A stretch of 64,000 nucleotides of DNA from an uncultured Lachnospiraceae bacterium (GCA_947630025.1 CANRFZ010000012.1:1-64000); one strand, 5' to 3'. Shown: positions 48,251-60,270, numbered from the stretch's first letter. Notes: generated by a model from the sequence alone, not told the origin. Made by a program: numbers and translations.

Positions 48251-48973
48251 ATGAATGTGGCGTTACTTTTGTCCGGGGGAACCGGAACACGGATCGGATC
48301 GGACATACCGAAACAGTATATGGAGGCAGGGGGCAGGCCGATCATCGTGTACTGCATGGAGACGCTTTTTCTGCACTGCGGAATCGACGCGGTGCAGATT
48401 GTCGCGGACGGACCGTGGCGGGAACTGCTCCTTGGGTGGGTGGAAACGCTTGCAGACGGAAAATGTCCGTCGGCAAAGGATAAATTCCGGGGATTCTCGA
48501 ACCCCGGCGCCAACAGGCAGCTCTCTATCTGTAATGGGCTGGCGGATATCCGGCAGTATGCGGAGGAAACGGATTATGTCCTGATCCATGACGCGGCCAG
48601 ACCGAGGTTGTCGGAGCAGCTGATAACGGCGTGTCTGGACGCCGTCAGAGGACATGACGGCGTGCTCCCGGTGCTGCCGATGAAAGATACCGTCTACAGG
48701 AGCGGCGACGGCGCCACCATCACGTCTCTGGTGGACAGGGAGCAGATCTACGCAGGGCAGGCGCCGGAACTGTTCCGGCTGGGCCCCTATGATGCGGCGA
48801 ACCGTGCGCTGCTGCCGGACAGAATACGGACGATCCACGGCTCCACCGAACCGGCGGTGCTGGCAGGCATGGATATTGCCATGATTCCGGGGGACGAGGA
48901 AAACTTTAAGATTACCACCGCCGCGGATCTGGCCAGATTCCGGGAACTTACGTCGCATCTACAACATAGCTGA
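48251..48973 (+). CDS. second IspD/TarI-family cytidylyltransferase
   Basis: MNVALLLSGGTGTRIGSDIPKQYMEAGGRPIIVYCMETLF...YVLIHDAARPRLSEQLI. Confidence 0.88.
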   Translation: MNVALLLSGGTGTRIGSDIPKQYMEAGGRPIIVYCMETLFLHCGIDAVQIVADGPWRELLLGWVETLADGKCPSAKDKFRGFSNPGANRQLSICNGLADIRQYAEETDYVLIHDAARPRLSEQLITACLDAVRGHDGVLPVLPMKDTVYRSGDGATITSLVDREQIYAGQAPELFRLGPYDAANRALLPDRIRTIHGSTEPAVLAGMDIAMIPGDEENFKITTAADLARFRELTSHLQHS

Positions 48974-49020
48974 TACGCGCGATGCCGCGATAGGGCATCG
49001 GAAATCGGAAAGGAAAAAGG

Positions 49021-50040
49021 ATGGAAAAGGAAATTGTTTTGAGCATCTGCGTCTCCGCTTACAACAGGAAGGAGATGACCTGCCGGAATATCAAAAAGAT
49101 GCTGCGTTATCCGGGAGAGGATATCGAGATCATTGTAAGCGATAACGCCTCTGAGGACGGCACTTACGAGGCGCTGCAGCAGATAGAAGACGGACGGCTG
49201 CGGATATACCGCAACGAAGTCAATATCGGACTGGGCGGGAACTCACTCCGGCTGATGGCCTACGCGCGCGGCAAATATGTGACTATTATCAATGAGCGGG
49301 ACTGGATGGACCCGGTGGGGATCAAGAGCTTTGTGAAGCGGTATCGGGACAGTGACTGCGATTTTATACTGGCATCCTATGAAACGCCCGAGGAGTTCGC
49401 CAAATATAAGGATTCCGTTGAAGGACACACTTTTTTGGGCATTTACTACTGTCATCCGGGATCACAGATCGTCAGACGGTGCGTTTACGAGGAGCTGAAT
49501 GCGCTGATCGGGCAGATGGCTCTAAGCGACTTTACGGCGGAGCGGCAGGGTGATCTCGGCGCGCGCAGGATGGCGGCGTGGATCTATGCGCCTAAGTGGG
49601 ACTCCCATAAGCAGATCATCAGAATGCCTCTCGGAAGGCAGCTTGCGCGGATCGAGCAGCTGCGCGGGACAGTCAGCAACGACAAAATTTATTTTACGCC
49701 GGAGTCCAGACTATACCGGTTCAAATTATATCTGGACAACGGCTATATCAGGGAGACGGACAGAGAGGCGTATTTTGCCGGATCTTACCGGTGCAACGTC
49801 CACTGTGCATTGACTGATTTTTTCTATGCCAGAAAAGATCCGTCCCTTCTTGCCCGTTATCACTATGTGCCGGATAAGTCCGTATGCTGGATCGGGGTGG
49901 CCGTGAAGTTTTATCTGGCTGCTTTGGCAGCGCTGAGAGAAAAAAAACTGTGCTCTGTGAAGCTGGCCGCCGCATTGGGCGCAATTACGGCGGAAGAATA
50001 CCTGAGCCTGATCCGCGTGATTGCGCGGGATCGCCGTTAG
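49021..50040 (+). CDS. GT2 glycosyltransferase
   Basis: VLSICVSAYNRKEMTCRNIKKMLRYPGEDIEIIVSDNASEDGTYEAL. Confidence 0.87.
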   Translation: MEKEIVLSICVSAYNRKEMTCRNIKKMLRYPGEDIEIIVSDNASEDGTYEALQQIEDGRLRIYRNEVNIGLGGNSLRLMAYARGKYVTIINERDWMDPVGIKSFVKRYRDSDCDFILASYETPEEFAKYKDSVEGHTFLGIYYCHPGSQIVRRCVYEELNALIGQMALSDFTAERQGDLGARRMAAWIYAPKWDSHKQIIRMPLGRQLARIEQLRGTVSNDKIYFTPESRLYRFKLYLDNGYIRETDREAYFAGSYRCNVHCALTDFFYARKDPSLLARYHYVPDKSVCWIGVAVKFYLAALAALREKKLCSVKLAAALGAITAEEYLSLIRVIARDRR

Positions 50041-50071
50041 GCGGGATTTGGGAGAAAGCGTGAAACCGCCC

Positions 50072-50100
50072 TTGCAACTTTGCTCATTTTGTTATATGAT
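50072..50100 (+). promoter_or_regulatory. promoter TTGCAA-N17-TATGAT
   Basis: Hexamers and spacer seen upstream of 50174. Confidence 0.6.
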
Positions 50101-50173
50101 AATCCTATATTTTTACGAAGCGTCCGGCACATCACAGGGCGCGGAAGAATCGTGATTTTCGGAGGTGTCTTAG

Positions 50174-50674
50174 ATGGGCGAGACATATGTGGAGTGTCTG
50201 GTGGCGCGTAAGCCGTCGATCACAATGAAGTTCTTCAAGATTCTGCTGATCATGATAACAGTGGTATTCCTGCTGCTCGGCGTGGCTATGTATAATGCGG
50301 TCGGGCTGATCATAGCGGCTGCAGCCGGCGTCGGCGCTTATTTTGTCTCGATCAACGCCGATATCGAATACGAATACCTGTATGTGGACAAAGAGATCAG
50401 CGTGGACAAGGTGCTGGCAAAAAGCCGGAGGAAGAAAGCCGGAACGTTCCAGCTCGAACAGATGGAGATCTTTGCCCCGCTCAATTCCCACAGGCTGGAT
50501 TCCTATCGGAATGCCGGCGGGAAAGTCATCGATTACAGTTCGGGGATCGCAGCGCAGCCGGAGCGGAGATATATGATGGTGTGCAACGGAAACACCAAGG
50601 TGATTCTGGAACCGAACGAGGAGCTGGTTCGGGCGGTTCGGAATATTGCGCCGCGCAAGGTTTTTGACGACTGA
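50174..50674 (+). CDS. membrane protein, DUF6106-like
   Basis: MGETYVECLVARKPSITMKFFKILLIMITVVFLLLGVAMYN...IEYEYLYVDKEISVDKVLAKSRRKK. Confidence 0.75.
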   Translation: MGETYVECLVARKPSITMKFFKILLIMITVVFLLLGVAMYNAVGLIIAAAAGVGAYFVSINADIEYEYLYVDKEISVDKVLAKSRRKKAGTFQLEQMEIFAPLNSHRLDSYRNAGGKVIDYSSGIAAQPERRYMMVCNGNTKVILEPNEELVRAVRNIAPRKVFDD

Positions 50675-50700
50675 AACCCGCAGAGCGTGTTTTATCCTGA

Positions 50701-52194
<1,494 letters not shown>

Positions 52195-52209
52195 GAGCAG
52201 GGTATCAAT

Positions 52210-52923
52210 ATGGACAACAGATCTTTGGCACAGGAACTTGCAGGCAACAGTTATCCGGGAAGGGGTATCGTGCTCGGCAGGTCGGCGGACGGCAGATATG
52301 CGATAGCAGCCTATTTTATCATGGGCAGGAGCGCCAATAGCCGCAACCGCATCTTCGTGGAGGACGGCGAGGGCATTCGGACGCAGGCTTTCGATCCGTC
52401 CAAGCTGGAAGATCCCAGCCTGATTATCTATGCGCCCGTCAGGGTGCTCGGCAACAAGACGATCGTGACGAACGGCGACCAGACCGACACGATCTATGAA
52501 CTGATGGACAGGCAGCAGACTTTTGAACAGGCGCTGCGGACACGCACGTTTGAGCCTGATGCGCCCAACTATACGCCCCGTATCTCAGGTATCATGCACG
52601 TGGACGGAGGCCGCTATAATTATGCGATGTCCATTCTAAAGAGCAATCACGGCGATCCCGATTCCTGCCGCCGGTTTACCTTTGCCTATGAAAATCCCAA
52701 GGCCGGCGAAGGACATTTTCTGCATACGTATCAGGGCGACGGCAGTCCGCTGCCCAGCTTTGAAGGAGAGCCGGTTCCGGTGGGGATCGAAGGCGGTATC
52801 GACGAGTTTACGAAGCTGATATGGGATCATCTGAATGAGGAAAACAAAGTCTCCCTCTTTGTCAGATATATCGAGATCGCAAGCGGAAAATACGAGACGC
52901 GGATCGTGAATAAGAATCAGTAA
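52210..52923 (+). CDS. stand-alone IMP cyclohydrolase (PurO-like)
   Basis: SYPGRGIVLGRSADGRYAIAAYFIMGRSANSRNRIFVEDGEGIRTQAFDPSKLEDPSLIIYAPVR. Confidence 0.85.
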   Translation: MDNRSLAQELAGNSYPGRGIVLGRSADGRYAIAAYFIMGRSANSRNRIFVEDGEGIRTQAFDPSKLEDPSLIIYAPVRVLGNKTIVTNGDQTDTIYELMDRQQTFEQALRTRTFEPDAPNYTPRISGIMHVDGGRYNYAMSILKSNHGDPDSCRRFTFAYENPKAGEGHFLHTYQGDGSPLPSFEGEPVPVGIEGGIDEFTKLIWDHLNEENKVSLFVRYIEIASGKYETRIVNKNQ

Positions 52924-52938
52924 CACACGGAGGAAATC

Positions 52939-54120
52939 ATGAACGAACTGGAGCTGAAATACGGCTGCAATCCGAACCAGAAGCCGTCACGCATCTTTAT
53001 GGCGGACGGAAGCGATCTGCCGATCAGAGTGCTCAACGGCAGGCCGGGTTACATCAACTTTCTGGACGCTTTTAACGGCTGGCAGCTTGTAAAAGAGTTA
53101 AAGAAAGCCACGGGGCTGCCGGCGGCGGCCTCTTTTAAACACGTGTCGCCCGCGGGCGCGGCGGTAGGACTGCCGTTGTCCGACGTGGAGCGCAAGATCT
53201 ACTGGGTGGACGATCTGGACATGGAGTTTACGCCGTTAGCCAACGCCTACGCGAGAGCGAGGGGCGCGGATCGTATGAGCTCTTTCGGGGATTTTATTTC
53301 GTTCTCCGACGTCTGTGACGAAGCCACCGCCAGAATCATCAAGCGGGAGGTGTCCGACGGCGTGATTGCGCCGGGTTATGAACCGGAGGCGCTGGAAATC
53401 CTGAAAGCCAAGAAAAAAGGCGCTTACAATGTGATCGAGATCGACGAAAACTATGTGCCGGCGCCGACCGAAGTCAAGCAGGTGTACGGCGTCAGCTTCG
53501 AGCAGGGCAGAAACGAGCTGGTCATCGATGCACATTTCTTTGACCATATCGTGACGGAGTCCAAGGAACTGCCGGAGCAGGCGAAGATCGATCTGGCGAT
53601 TGCCATGATCACGCTGAAATATACGCAGTCCAATTCCGTCTGCTACGTGAAGGGAGGCCAAGCCATCGGCATCGGCGCGGGGCAGCAGTCGCGCATCCAC
53701 TGTACCAGACTGGCGGGCTCCAAGGCGGACAACTGGTTTCTGCGGCAGTCGCCGGAGGTATTGAATCTGCAGTTCGCGGACGGGATCGGACGCGCCGACA
53801 GGGACAATGCCATCGACCTGTATATCGGCGAGGACTACAGGGATGTGCTGGCGGAAGGCGCATGGCAGAAGACGTTCCGGGTAAAGCCGGAAGTGTTTAC
53901 CGCTGAACGGAAGCGCGCGTGGCTGGATCGTATGACGGATGTGGCGCTGGGCTCCGACGCATTCTTTCCGTTCGGAGACAATATTGAGCGCGCCCACAGA
54001 AGCGGCGTGAAATATGTGGCGCAGCCGGGCGGCTCCGTGCGGGATGACAATGTGATCGAGACGTGCAATAAGTACGGCATGACGATGTGCTTTACGGGAA
54101 TCAGGCTTTTCCATCATTAG
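52939..54120 (+). CDS. stand-alone AICAR formyltransferase (PurH C-terminal domain equivalent)
   Basis: ELKYGCNPNQKPSRI...VLNGRPGYINFLDAFNGWQLVKELKKATGLPAAASFKHVSPAGAA...SVCYVKGGQAIGIGAGQQSRIHCTRLAG. Confidence 0.92.
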   Translation: MNELELKYGCNPNQKPSRIFMADGSDLPIRVLNGRPGYINFLDAFNGWQLVKELKKATGLPAAASFKHVSPAGAAVGLPLSDVERKIYWVDDLDMEFTPLANAYARARGADRMSSFGDFISFSDVCDEATARIIKREVSDGVIAPGYEPEALEILKAKKKGAYNVIEIDENYVPAPTEVKQVYGVSFEQGRNELVIDAHFFDHIVTESKELPEQAKIDLAIAMITLKYTQSNSVCYVKGGQAIGIGAGQQSRIHCTRLAGSKADNWFLRQSPEVLNLQFADGIGRADRDNAIDLYIGEDYRDVLAEGAWQKTFRVKPEVFTAERKRAWLDRMTDVALGSDAFFPFGDNIERAHRSGVKYVAQPGGSVRDDNVIETCNKYGMTMCFTGIRLFHH

Positions 54121-54138
54121 GAATCGCTATCATATCTG

Positions 54139-54187
54139 AAAAAGCGGCGTACATAGTTAATCTGACAACTATGCTGCGCCGCTTTTG
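54139..54187. terminator. bidirectional terminator AAAAGCGGCG...CGCCGCTTTT
   Basis: Nested inverted repeat also containing ATAGTT/AACTAT, between convergent genes. Confidence 0.8.
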
Positions 54188-54224
54188 ATTTACACTGTTT
54201 TTTGCTATGGAAGCACCGTGCGGT

Positions 54225-55292
54225 TTAGTACGTCATCGCCTGCTCCTCGCCGTTTAAGACGCGCAGGCCGCCCTGTACCAGCGCCAGCAGCTCGTCTTCG
54301 CCCGGATATACAGTGACGGGGGCGATCCACCCCGCCTGTTTTTTCAGGCCGTCTACAACGTATTTATCATAGGCGATACCGCCGGTAATGACGATCTGGT
54401 CTACTTTGCCTTCCAGCACGCAGGCCATGGAGCCGATATCTTTGGCCACCTGTCTGACAAAAGCGTCCCGTACCTCGGCTGCCTTGGCATCGCCGCCGTC
54501 CGCCATTTTATCCACATCGCGCATATCGTTGGTGCCGCAGTAGGCGTTGAAACCGCCGCCGCCGACCAGCTTCTTGTATACTTCTTTTTCCGTATACTGG
54601 CCGGAGAAGCACATCTTAATAAGTGCGCCGCTGGGAACCGCGCCCGCCCTCTCGGGAGAGAATGCGCCGTCGCCGTCCAGCGCGTTGAATACGTCTACCA
54701 CCTTGCCCTGTCTGTGCGCGCCGACGGACACGCCGCCGCCCATATGCACCACGATCAGATTTAAGGCATTGTAATCCCTGCCGTTTTCCTTGGCATAGCG
54801 CTTGGCCACCGCCTTCTGGTTCAGCGCATGGAACACGCTGGTTCTCGGCAGCTCCGGTACGCCGGAATAGCGGGAGACAGGCTCCAGCTCGTCCACTACG
54901 ACGGGATCTACGATGTACGAGGGAACGCCGATAGAATCGCCGATCTCTCTGGCGAGGATGCCGCCCAGGTTGGAGGCGTGCTGCCCCTGCCTGCCGATTT
55001 TCAGATCCTCCAGCAGATCGTCGCTGACCGCGTAGGTGCCGCCCGGAATGGGTTTCAGCATACCGCCGCGGCCCACTACCATATTCAGGGATTTGATGTC
55101 AAAATTCTTTTCTTTTAACAGATTGATAATAATTTCCTTGCGAAAATCCTTCTGATCCACGATAGACGCATACCGCGCGATTTCCTCCGTGGAGTGTCTC
55201 AGCGTCTCCTCGAATAACAGGTTCTCATCCTCAAATACGCCGATTTTGGTGGAGGTGGAACCGGGATTGATGATCAAACTTTTTACAGACAT
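54225..55292 (-). CDS. buk: butyrate kinase
   Basis: [30 protein letters not shown]...[19 protein letters not shown]...[37 protein letters not shown]. Confidence 0.93.
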   Translation of the reverse strand: MSVKSLIINPGSTSTKIGVFEDENLLFEETLRHSTEEIARYASIVDQKDFRKEIIINLLKEKNFDIKSLNMVVGRGGMLKPIPGGTYAVSDDLLEDLKIGRQGQHASNLGGILAREIGDSIGVPSYIVDPVVVDELEPVSRYSGVPELPRTSVFHALNQKAVAKRYAKENGRDYNALNLIVVHMGGGVSVGAHRQGKVVDVFNALDGDGAFSPERAGAVPSGALIKMCFSGQYTEKEVYKKLVGGGGFNAYCGTNDMRDVDKMADGGDAKAAEVRDAFVRQVAKDIGSMACVLEGKVDQIVITGGIAYDKYVVDGLKKQAGWIAPVTVYPGEDELLALVQGGLRVLNGEEQAMTY

Positions 55293-55319
55293 TTTGAACC
55301 GCCTTTCTTTGTCATATTT

Positions 55320-56240
55320 CTACTGCATCTGTTTCATGCTCTCCGCGACAACCGCGCCGAGGGCGATGGAGTTGACCTTTGTCTCAAAGTCGTCGGAACG
55401 CGAAGTCAGGATGACAGGGGCCTTGGTGCCCGTCAGGATATTGCCGTTCTTGACGTCCGCCGTATGTACCAGACATTTGTAGACCAGATTGCCCGCATGG
55501 ATATCAGGGAAAAGCAGCATATCCGCGTCGCCGACGATCTTCCGGCCCTCCGCCCCTTTGTGCTTGGCTGCCTCCGGGTCGATGGCGAGATCCAGCGAGA
55601 GCGGGCCGTCCACGATGCAGCCTTTGATTTCGCCGCGCTCGCACATCTTGGTCAGTTCGTCCGCCTCCACGGTGACGGGCATCTTGGGATTGACCACTTC
55701 CACCGCCGCCAGCGGCGCCACCTTGGGATTCGGAATGCCGCAGGCGTGGCACACCTCTACGGTGTTCTCGATAATGTGCACTTTTTCCTCCAGAGAGGGG
55801 TAGGTCAGAAACGCCACATCCGACAGGAACAACAAATGGTCGATGCCTTTCACCTCGAATACGCACACATGGGAGAGTGTTTTGCCGGTTCGGAGGCCGA
55901 CTTCCTTGTCCAGTACGCTCTTTAAGAAGGATTTGGTATCGATCAGGCCCTTCATATACATATCGGCCTTGCCGGTGTGTACCAGCTCGACGGCTTTGAG
56001 CGCCGCCGTATAGTTGTCCTTCTCGTCGATGATCTCAAAACCGCTTACGTCAACGTGGTCGGCTGCCGCCACTTCCCTGATTTTGTCCGCGTCGCCGACT
56101 AAGATCGCCTCGGCGATATTGCGCTCTTTCGCCGCTGCCACCGCTTCCAGCACGGCGCTGTCCTGCGCCACCGCAACGGCCACTTTCTTGACGCTGCACT
56201 CAGACACTTTTGATAACAGGTCGTCAAAACTCTTGCTCAT
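55320..56240 (-). CDS. ptb: phosphate butyryltransferase
   Basis: MSKSFDDLLSKVSECSVKKVAVAVAQDSAVLEAVAAAKERNIAEAILVGDADKI...VDGPLSLDLAIDPEAAKHKG. Confidence 0.9.
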   Translation of the reverse strand: MSKSFDDLLSKVSECSVKKVAVAVAQDSAVLEAVAAAKERNIAEAILVGDADKIREVAAADHVDVSGFEIIDEKDNYTAALKAVELVHTGKADMYMKGLIDTKSFLKSVLDKEVGLRTGKTLSHVCVFEVKGIDHLLFLSDVAFLTYPSLEEKVHIIENTVEVCHACGIPNPKVAPLAAVEVVNPKMPVTVEADELTKMCERGEIKGCIVDGPLSLDLAIDPEAAKHKGAEGRKIVGDADMLLFPDIHAGNLVYKCLVHTADVKNGNILTGTKAPVILTSRSDDFETKVNSIALGAVVAESMKQMQ

Positions 56241-56468
56241 TTTGTCCTCCATTCCGAAACGCCCGCCGATACCGCGCGGGGCGTCTTCTGTTTTTGTCTC
56301 TATAGCAGATAGTACCACTTTCGAGGGTAAAAAGCAAACGCGGGATTGCCGGATGTGTGCATTCCCGCCCACCACCGCCCGGATTCCGTATGCTAGAATA
56401 TCGGTAAACGGCGGAAATATGCCTTTTTACAGAGAAACAAAGAGGAAGTTACGAAAGGAAAGGATGCT

Positions 56469-57047
56469 ATGAGACAATGTCCCAAAGGTCATATCTATGA
56501 CGAGAAGATGAGCAAGGAATGTCCTTACTGCAATAACGAGAGCGGTTTTGTGCCGATCGGTCTGGGCGGGCAGCCAGATTTCCCGAAGACCGTACCCATC
56601 GCCGGCGGGGAGGACAATGCGTTTCCGCCTACCGTGCCGGTGGAGAGCAGCGCGCCTGCCTCCGCCATGAGCGTGACCGTGGCGCTGGAGGAGACGGAGA
56701 GCGGGATCAATCCCGTGCGCGGCTGGCTGGTGGTCACTGACGGAGAGAAGAAAGGGTTGTCCTTTGAAATACACGGGGAGCAAAATTCCGTGGGCAGGGG
56801 AGGCAGATTCGACATCAATCTCTCCTTTGACAAGGCGGTTTCCTCGGACGGAAACGCGGTGATTGCCTACGATTCCAAGAACGACAAATTTTTCTTAAGC
56901 CCCGTGCTGGGAAAAGGCAAGAACAATATCTATCACAATGACGCCATGCTGCTCATGCCGGTAGAGCTGCACGATTACGACAGGATTCAGATCGGCGCGG
57001 CGACCTATGTGTTCAGAAGTTTCTGTAACGAAGACTTTACCTATTAG
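56469..57047 (+). CDS. FHA-domain protein with N-terminal zinc-ribbon-like motif
   Basis: CPKGHIYDEKMSKECPYC; RGWLVVTDGEKKGLSFEIHGEQNSVGRGGRFDINLSFD. Confidence 0.82.
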   Translation: MRQCPKGHIYDEKMSKECPYCNNESGFVPIGLGGQPDFPKTVPIAGGEDNAFPPTVPVESSAPASAMSVTVALEETESGINPVRGWLVVTDGEKKGLSFEIHGEQNSVGRGGRFDINLSFDKAVSSDGNAVIAYDSKNDKFFLSPVLGKGKNNIYHNDAMLLMPVELHDYDRIQIGAATYVFRSFCNEDFTY

Positions 57048-57053
57048 GCGGAA

Positions 57054-57848
57054 ATGATGAGACGCGGTGAGTTGGCGGTCCGCATGAGATTTGCGGATTC
57101 GGAAGTAAAAAGAATAGCGATCGGCTGCGTCAGCGACCGGGGCGCCAGAGAGTATCAGGAGGACAGTTTCGGTTTCTCCTCCGTAGACAAGGCGGAGATT
57201 GAGAAGTACGGTTTTGCCGCGGTGGTGGCGGACGGTATGGGCGGTCTTGCGGACGGCGGGCGCGTCAGCGCCTATGTGGTGTCCGAGATGCTGGCCATGC
57301 AGAAACGCCGTGACAGAAATATGCCCGTGCACCTGTATCTTTCCCGCGCGCTGGTAGAGATTAACCGGAATGTGCAGGCCAGCGGCGTGGGCGGCGGTTC
57401 TACGGCAGTGGTGATCCTGTGCACGCCGGAGGGCATCCACTGGTGCACCGCGGGCGACAGCAGGGTTTATCTCTGCCGGGACAGTGCCCTGACGCCTCTC
57501 AACGAGGACGGCGACTACATGAACAACCTGATGGATCGGATCATCGCCGGCGACCTGACGTTTGACGAGGCGGGAGAGGACGCGCAGAAGGATTCGCTGG
57601 CACAGTATATCGGCTGTCGGGGAACGCTGACGCCGGATGTGAACGCCAAGCCGCTTATCCCGCGGAGGGGCGATAAACTGCTGCTATGTACCGACGGGGT
57701 ATACAACGCGCTGACGGAGGAAGAATTGTGCGCGGCGCTTTCGGCTCCGGCAGGGGCTGCGGCGGAAGCGGTCAAAAGCGGCGTGGCGGCCAAGGGATAT
57801 GCGCATCAGGACAACTTCACGGCGGTGGTGCTGGAATTTACCAGATAG
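57054..57848 (+). CDS. PP2C-family protein phosphatase
   Basis: IGCVSDRGAREYQEDSFGF...FAAVVADGMGGLADGGRVSAYV...WCTAGDSRVYLCRD...DKLLLCTDGVYNALTEEEL. Confidence 0.92.
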   Translation: MMRRGELAVRMRFADSEVKRIAIGCVSDRGAREYQEDSFGFSSVDKAEIEKYGFAAVVADGMGGLADGGRVSAYVVSEMLAMQKRRDRNMPVHLYLSRALVEINRNVQASGVGGGSTAVVILCTPEGIHWCTAGDSRVYLCRDSALTPLNEDGDYMNNLMDRIIAGDLTFDEAGEDAQKDSLAQYIGCRGTLTPDVNAKPLIPRRGDKLLLCTDGVYNALTEEELCAALSAPAGAAAEAVKSGVAAKGYAHQDNFTAVVLEFTR

Positions 57849-57854
57849 TAAGGG

Positions 57855-57921
57855 CTGACCATTCGTAAGAACTGACAATTCATAAGAATGAACACTTTAA
57901 CAAAAACTGACAATTCGTAAA
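57855..57921 (+). repeat. three copies of CTGACMATTCRTAAR
   Basis: 57855-57869, 57872-57886, 57907-57921, upstream of the protease-FHA gene. Confidence 0.75.
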
Positions 57922-57932
57922 AGATAACAACG

Positions 57933-59369
57933 ATGACAGGAGAGGACAGAGGTATGAATGTGAAAAAGAGCGCAAAACGTATTTTGGCGGCAGCGGCGGC
58001 TATCCTGTGCGCCGCCTGCATGGGAAAGGCAACGGCATATGCGGACGGCGGCGTGAACGCCGTCCGGGAGGGAACGGCGGCGATCGTGTTCGCGGTCAAA
58101 AACGCCAGCTTCTACTATACCTATGACGGCGTCAATTTTGAGAAAGGCGAGAGCCTCGGCAATCAGGAGATCAGCAGCGGCTCCGGCTTTTTTATCGGGG
58201 CATCCGGCGAGAACCCCAAGTATCTGGTCACCAACCAGCACGTGATCGATGCGTACATGGATGCGGGTGAGGGAGACGCGGTGATGATTCCCTACGACGT
58301 GCAGGTGGATGAGCAGGGGAATGTCTATGTCAGATGTATCGCCGGAACGGAGTGCGAACTGAGAGTCTACTTTGCGAAGAACGACTACGAGTACGCCACC
58401 GTGGTGTCCGAAGGCGACAGCGACAAGGTGGATCTGGCGGTGCTGGAGCTGGTGGACGGCCCCACCGCGAAGCGGCACGCCCTGCAGCTCATGGCGCCCA
58501 CGGAGGATATGGCGGGCGACACGGTCTATGCGGTGGGGTATCCGGGTAACGCGGAGAACGAGCTGAGCAGCGCCAGCAAGTACGGCGTCAATGATTCCAC
58601 AATTACAAAAGGTATCATCTCCCGCTTTGTCAAGGATGTCAAAAAAGGCGTGGATCGGATCGCTATCGACGTGGATATCAAACACGGCAATTCCGGCGGC
58701 CCGCTGGTCACGGAGGACGGCTATGTGATCGGCATCAACAATGCGAGCGTCATCAATACGTTGTATGAGAGCGCGGAGGAGAACAATTACGCGATCAACG
58801 TGACGGAGCTGACGCATTTTCTGGATCAGAATAGCCTTCCTTATGAGATGGCCGGAGAAGGCGAGGCGGTGGCAGCCGGCTCGGATGCGGTGGTGTCCCG
58901 GAGCGCTTCTTCTGTTCCCATCGTCCTTATCGCGGTCATCGCAGCCGTGGTCGTAGTGATTCTCGTCATCGTGATCGTTCTGGCCAGAAAAAAGAAATCG
59001 GCGAAGCAGGCCGGACACGGCGCGGGCGGATCGTATACCCCGGCGGCGTCACAGGCGCGGGGCGCGGTGATCACGGGCATGAAGGGAATGCTCGCGAACC
59101 AGAGCTTCCCGGTGGGCGGCAGTCTGGTGCTGGGGAGAAATGCCCAGAAGTGCAACGTCTGCTTCCCGATGGACGCGCAGGGCATCTCCGGCGTACACTG
59201 CCAGATCCGGCAGGCGGGCGGCGGCTATGAGATCGTGGACTTAGGCTCCAGCAACGGCACCTATCTGGGCAGCGGGCAGAAACTTACGCCCAATGTGCCG
59301 GCGGCTCTCCCGGACGGTATGTTTTTCTATCTGGGCAGCGCGGAGCAGCTTTTCCAGATCAAGTATTGA
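57933..59369 (+). CDS. secreted/membrane trypsin-like serine protease with cytoplasmic FHA domain
   Basis: Signal sequence; VTNQHVIDAYM, DLAVLEL, IKHGNSGGPLV triad context; TM VLIAVIAAVVVVILVIVIVL; FHA LVLGRNAQKCNVCFPMDAQGISGVHCQI...SSNGTYL. Confidence 0.88.
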   Translation: MTGEDRGMNVKKSAKRILAAAAAILCAACMGKATAYADGGVNAVREGTAAIVFAVKNASFYYTYDGVNFEKGESLGNQEISSGSGFFIGASGENPKYLVTNQHVIDAYMDAGEGDAVMIPYDVQVDEQGNVYVRCIAGTECELRVYFAKNDYEYATVVSEGDSDKVDLAVLELVDGPTAKRHALQLMAPTEDMAGDTVYAVGYPGNAENELSSASKYGVNDSTITKGIISRFVKDVKKGVDRIAIDVDIKHGNSGGPLVTEDGYVIGINNASVINTLYESAEENNYAINVTELTHFLDQNSLPYEMAGEGEAVAAGSDAVVSRSASSVPIVLIAVIAAVVVVILVIVIVLARKKKSAKQAGHGAGGSYTPAASQARGAVITGMKGMLANQSFPVGGSLVLGRNAQKCNVCFPMDAQGISGVHCQIRQAGGGYEIVDLGSSNGTYLGSGQKLTPNVPAALPDGMFFYLGSAEQLFQIKY

Positions 59370-59400
59370 GGCGTAACGGTGGCACGGAAAGGATTTTCCT

Positions 59401-60270
59401 ATGATAGTGGATTCATTTCAATATACCTGTGAAGGCGGGCGGGAGACCAATGAGGATTCCCTCCTGTGCAGCGCCGAGCGCGGCATCTATGTCGTGGCGG
59501 ACGGTCTGGGCGGCCATATGGACGGTGAAAAGGCATCTTCCGCAGCGGTGGCGTATTTTCGGGACAACTGCCGCGGCGGGTATACGGGCGCGGCGGTGGC
59601 CGAGCTGCTGGAGGGCGCCAACGAGGAAGTGCTGCGCAAAGGCGAGGGCGGCAAGACGACGGTGGCCGCCGGATTTCTGGAAAACGGGCGGTTCGTCTAT
59701 GCCAATGCGGGCGACAGCAGAGTCTATTATTTCAGGGAGAATAAGATCGTCGCGCAGACAAAGGATCACTCGGTCTGTCAGGCGTCGGTGGATATGGGGC
59801 TGCTCAGGCCGGAGGACATCCGCAGCAGCGAGGATCGCTCCCGGCTGCTGAAAGTACTGGGCAGCGAGGAGAGACTGAACATCAAGCTGAAATATCCGCC
59901 CATCCGCGTACAGAACGGCGATGCCTTTCTGGTGTGCAGCGACGGCTTCTGGGAATATGTCTATGAGGCGGAGATGGAGGCGGATCTGCTGAAATCCGAC
60001 TGCGCCGAGGTGTGGATGAAGCATATGCTCAAACGCCATATCCTGCGGGGACAGAACCGGGGAGACAATTACACCGCCATCTGCGGCATCATCCATCTCG
60101 ACGGCGGCGAGGAATACGAGGAGCTGCCGGAGGAACGGGAGGATGGGGCGTCCGGGAAGCGGAAGCGGCCCCGCAGGGCGCACGGTGGAGGACGCAAACT
60201 CTTAACAGCCGCAGCTATAGCGGTTGTTCTGGCGGCGCTGGCAGGGCTCCTGTTGTGGTTGTTTCTGTAG
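59401..60270 (+). CDS. PP2C-family protein phosphatase with C-terminal TM anchor
   Basis: CEGGRETNEDSLLCSAERGIYVVADGLGGHMDGEKASSAAV...YANAGDSRVYYFREN...FLVCSDGFWEYV; TM at C-terminus. Confidence 0.92.
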   Translation: MIVDSFQYTCEGGRETNEDSLLCSAERGIYVVADGLGGHMDGEKASSAAVAYFRDNCRGGYTGAAVAELLEGANEEVLRKGEGGKTTVAAGFLENGRFVYANAGDSRVYYFRENKIVAQTKDHSVCQASVDMGLLRPEDIRSSEDRSRLLKVLGSEERLNIKLKYPPIRVQNGDAFLVCSDGFWEYVYEAEMEADLLKSDCAEVWMKHMLKRHILRGQNRGDNYTAICGIIHLDGGEEYEELPEEREDGASGKRKRPRRAHGGGRKLLTAAAIAVVLAALAGLLLWLFL

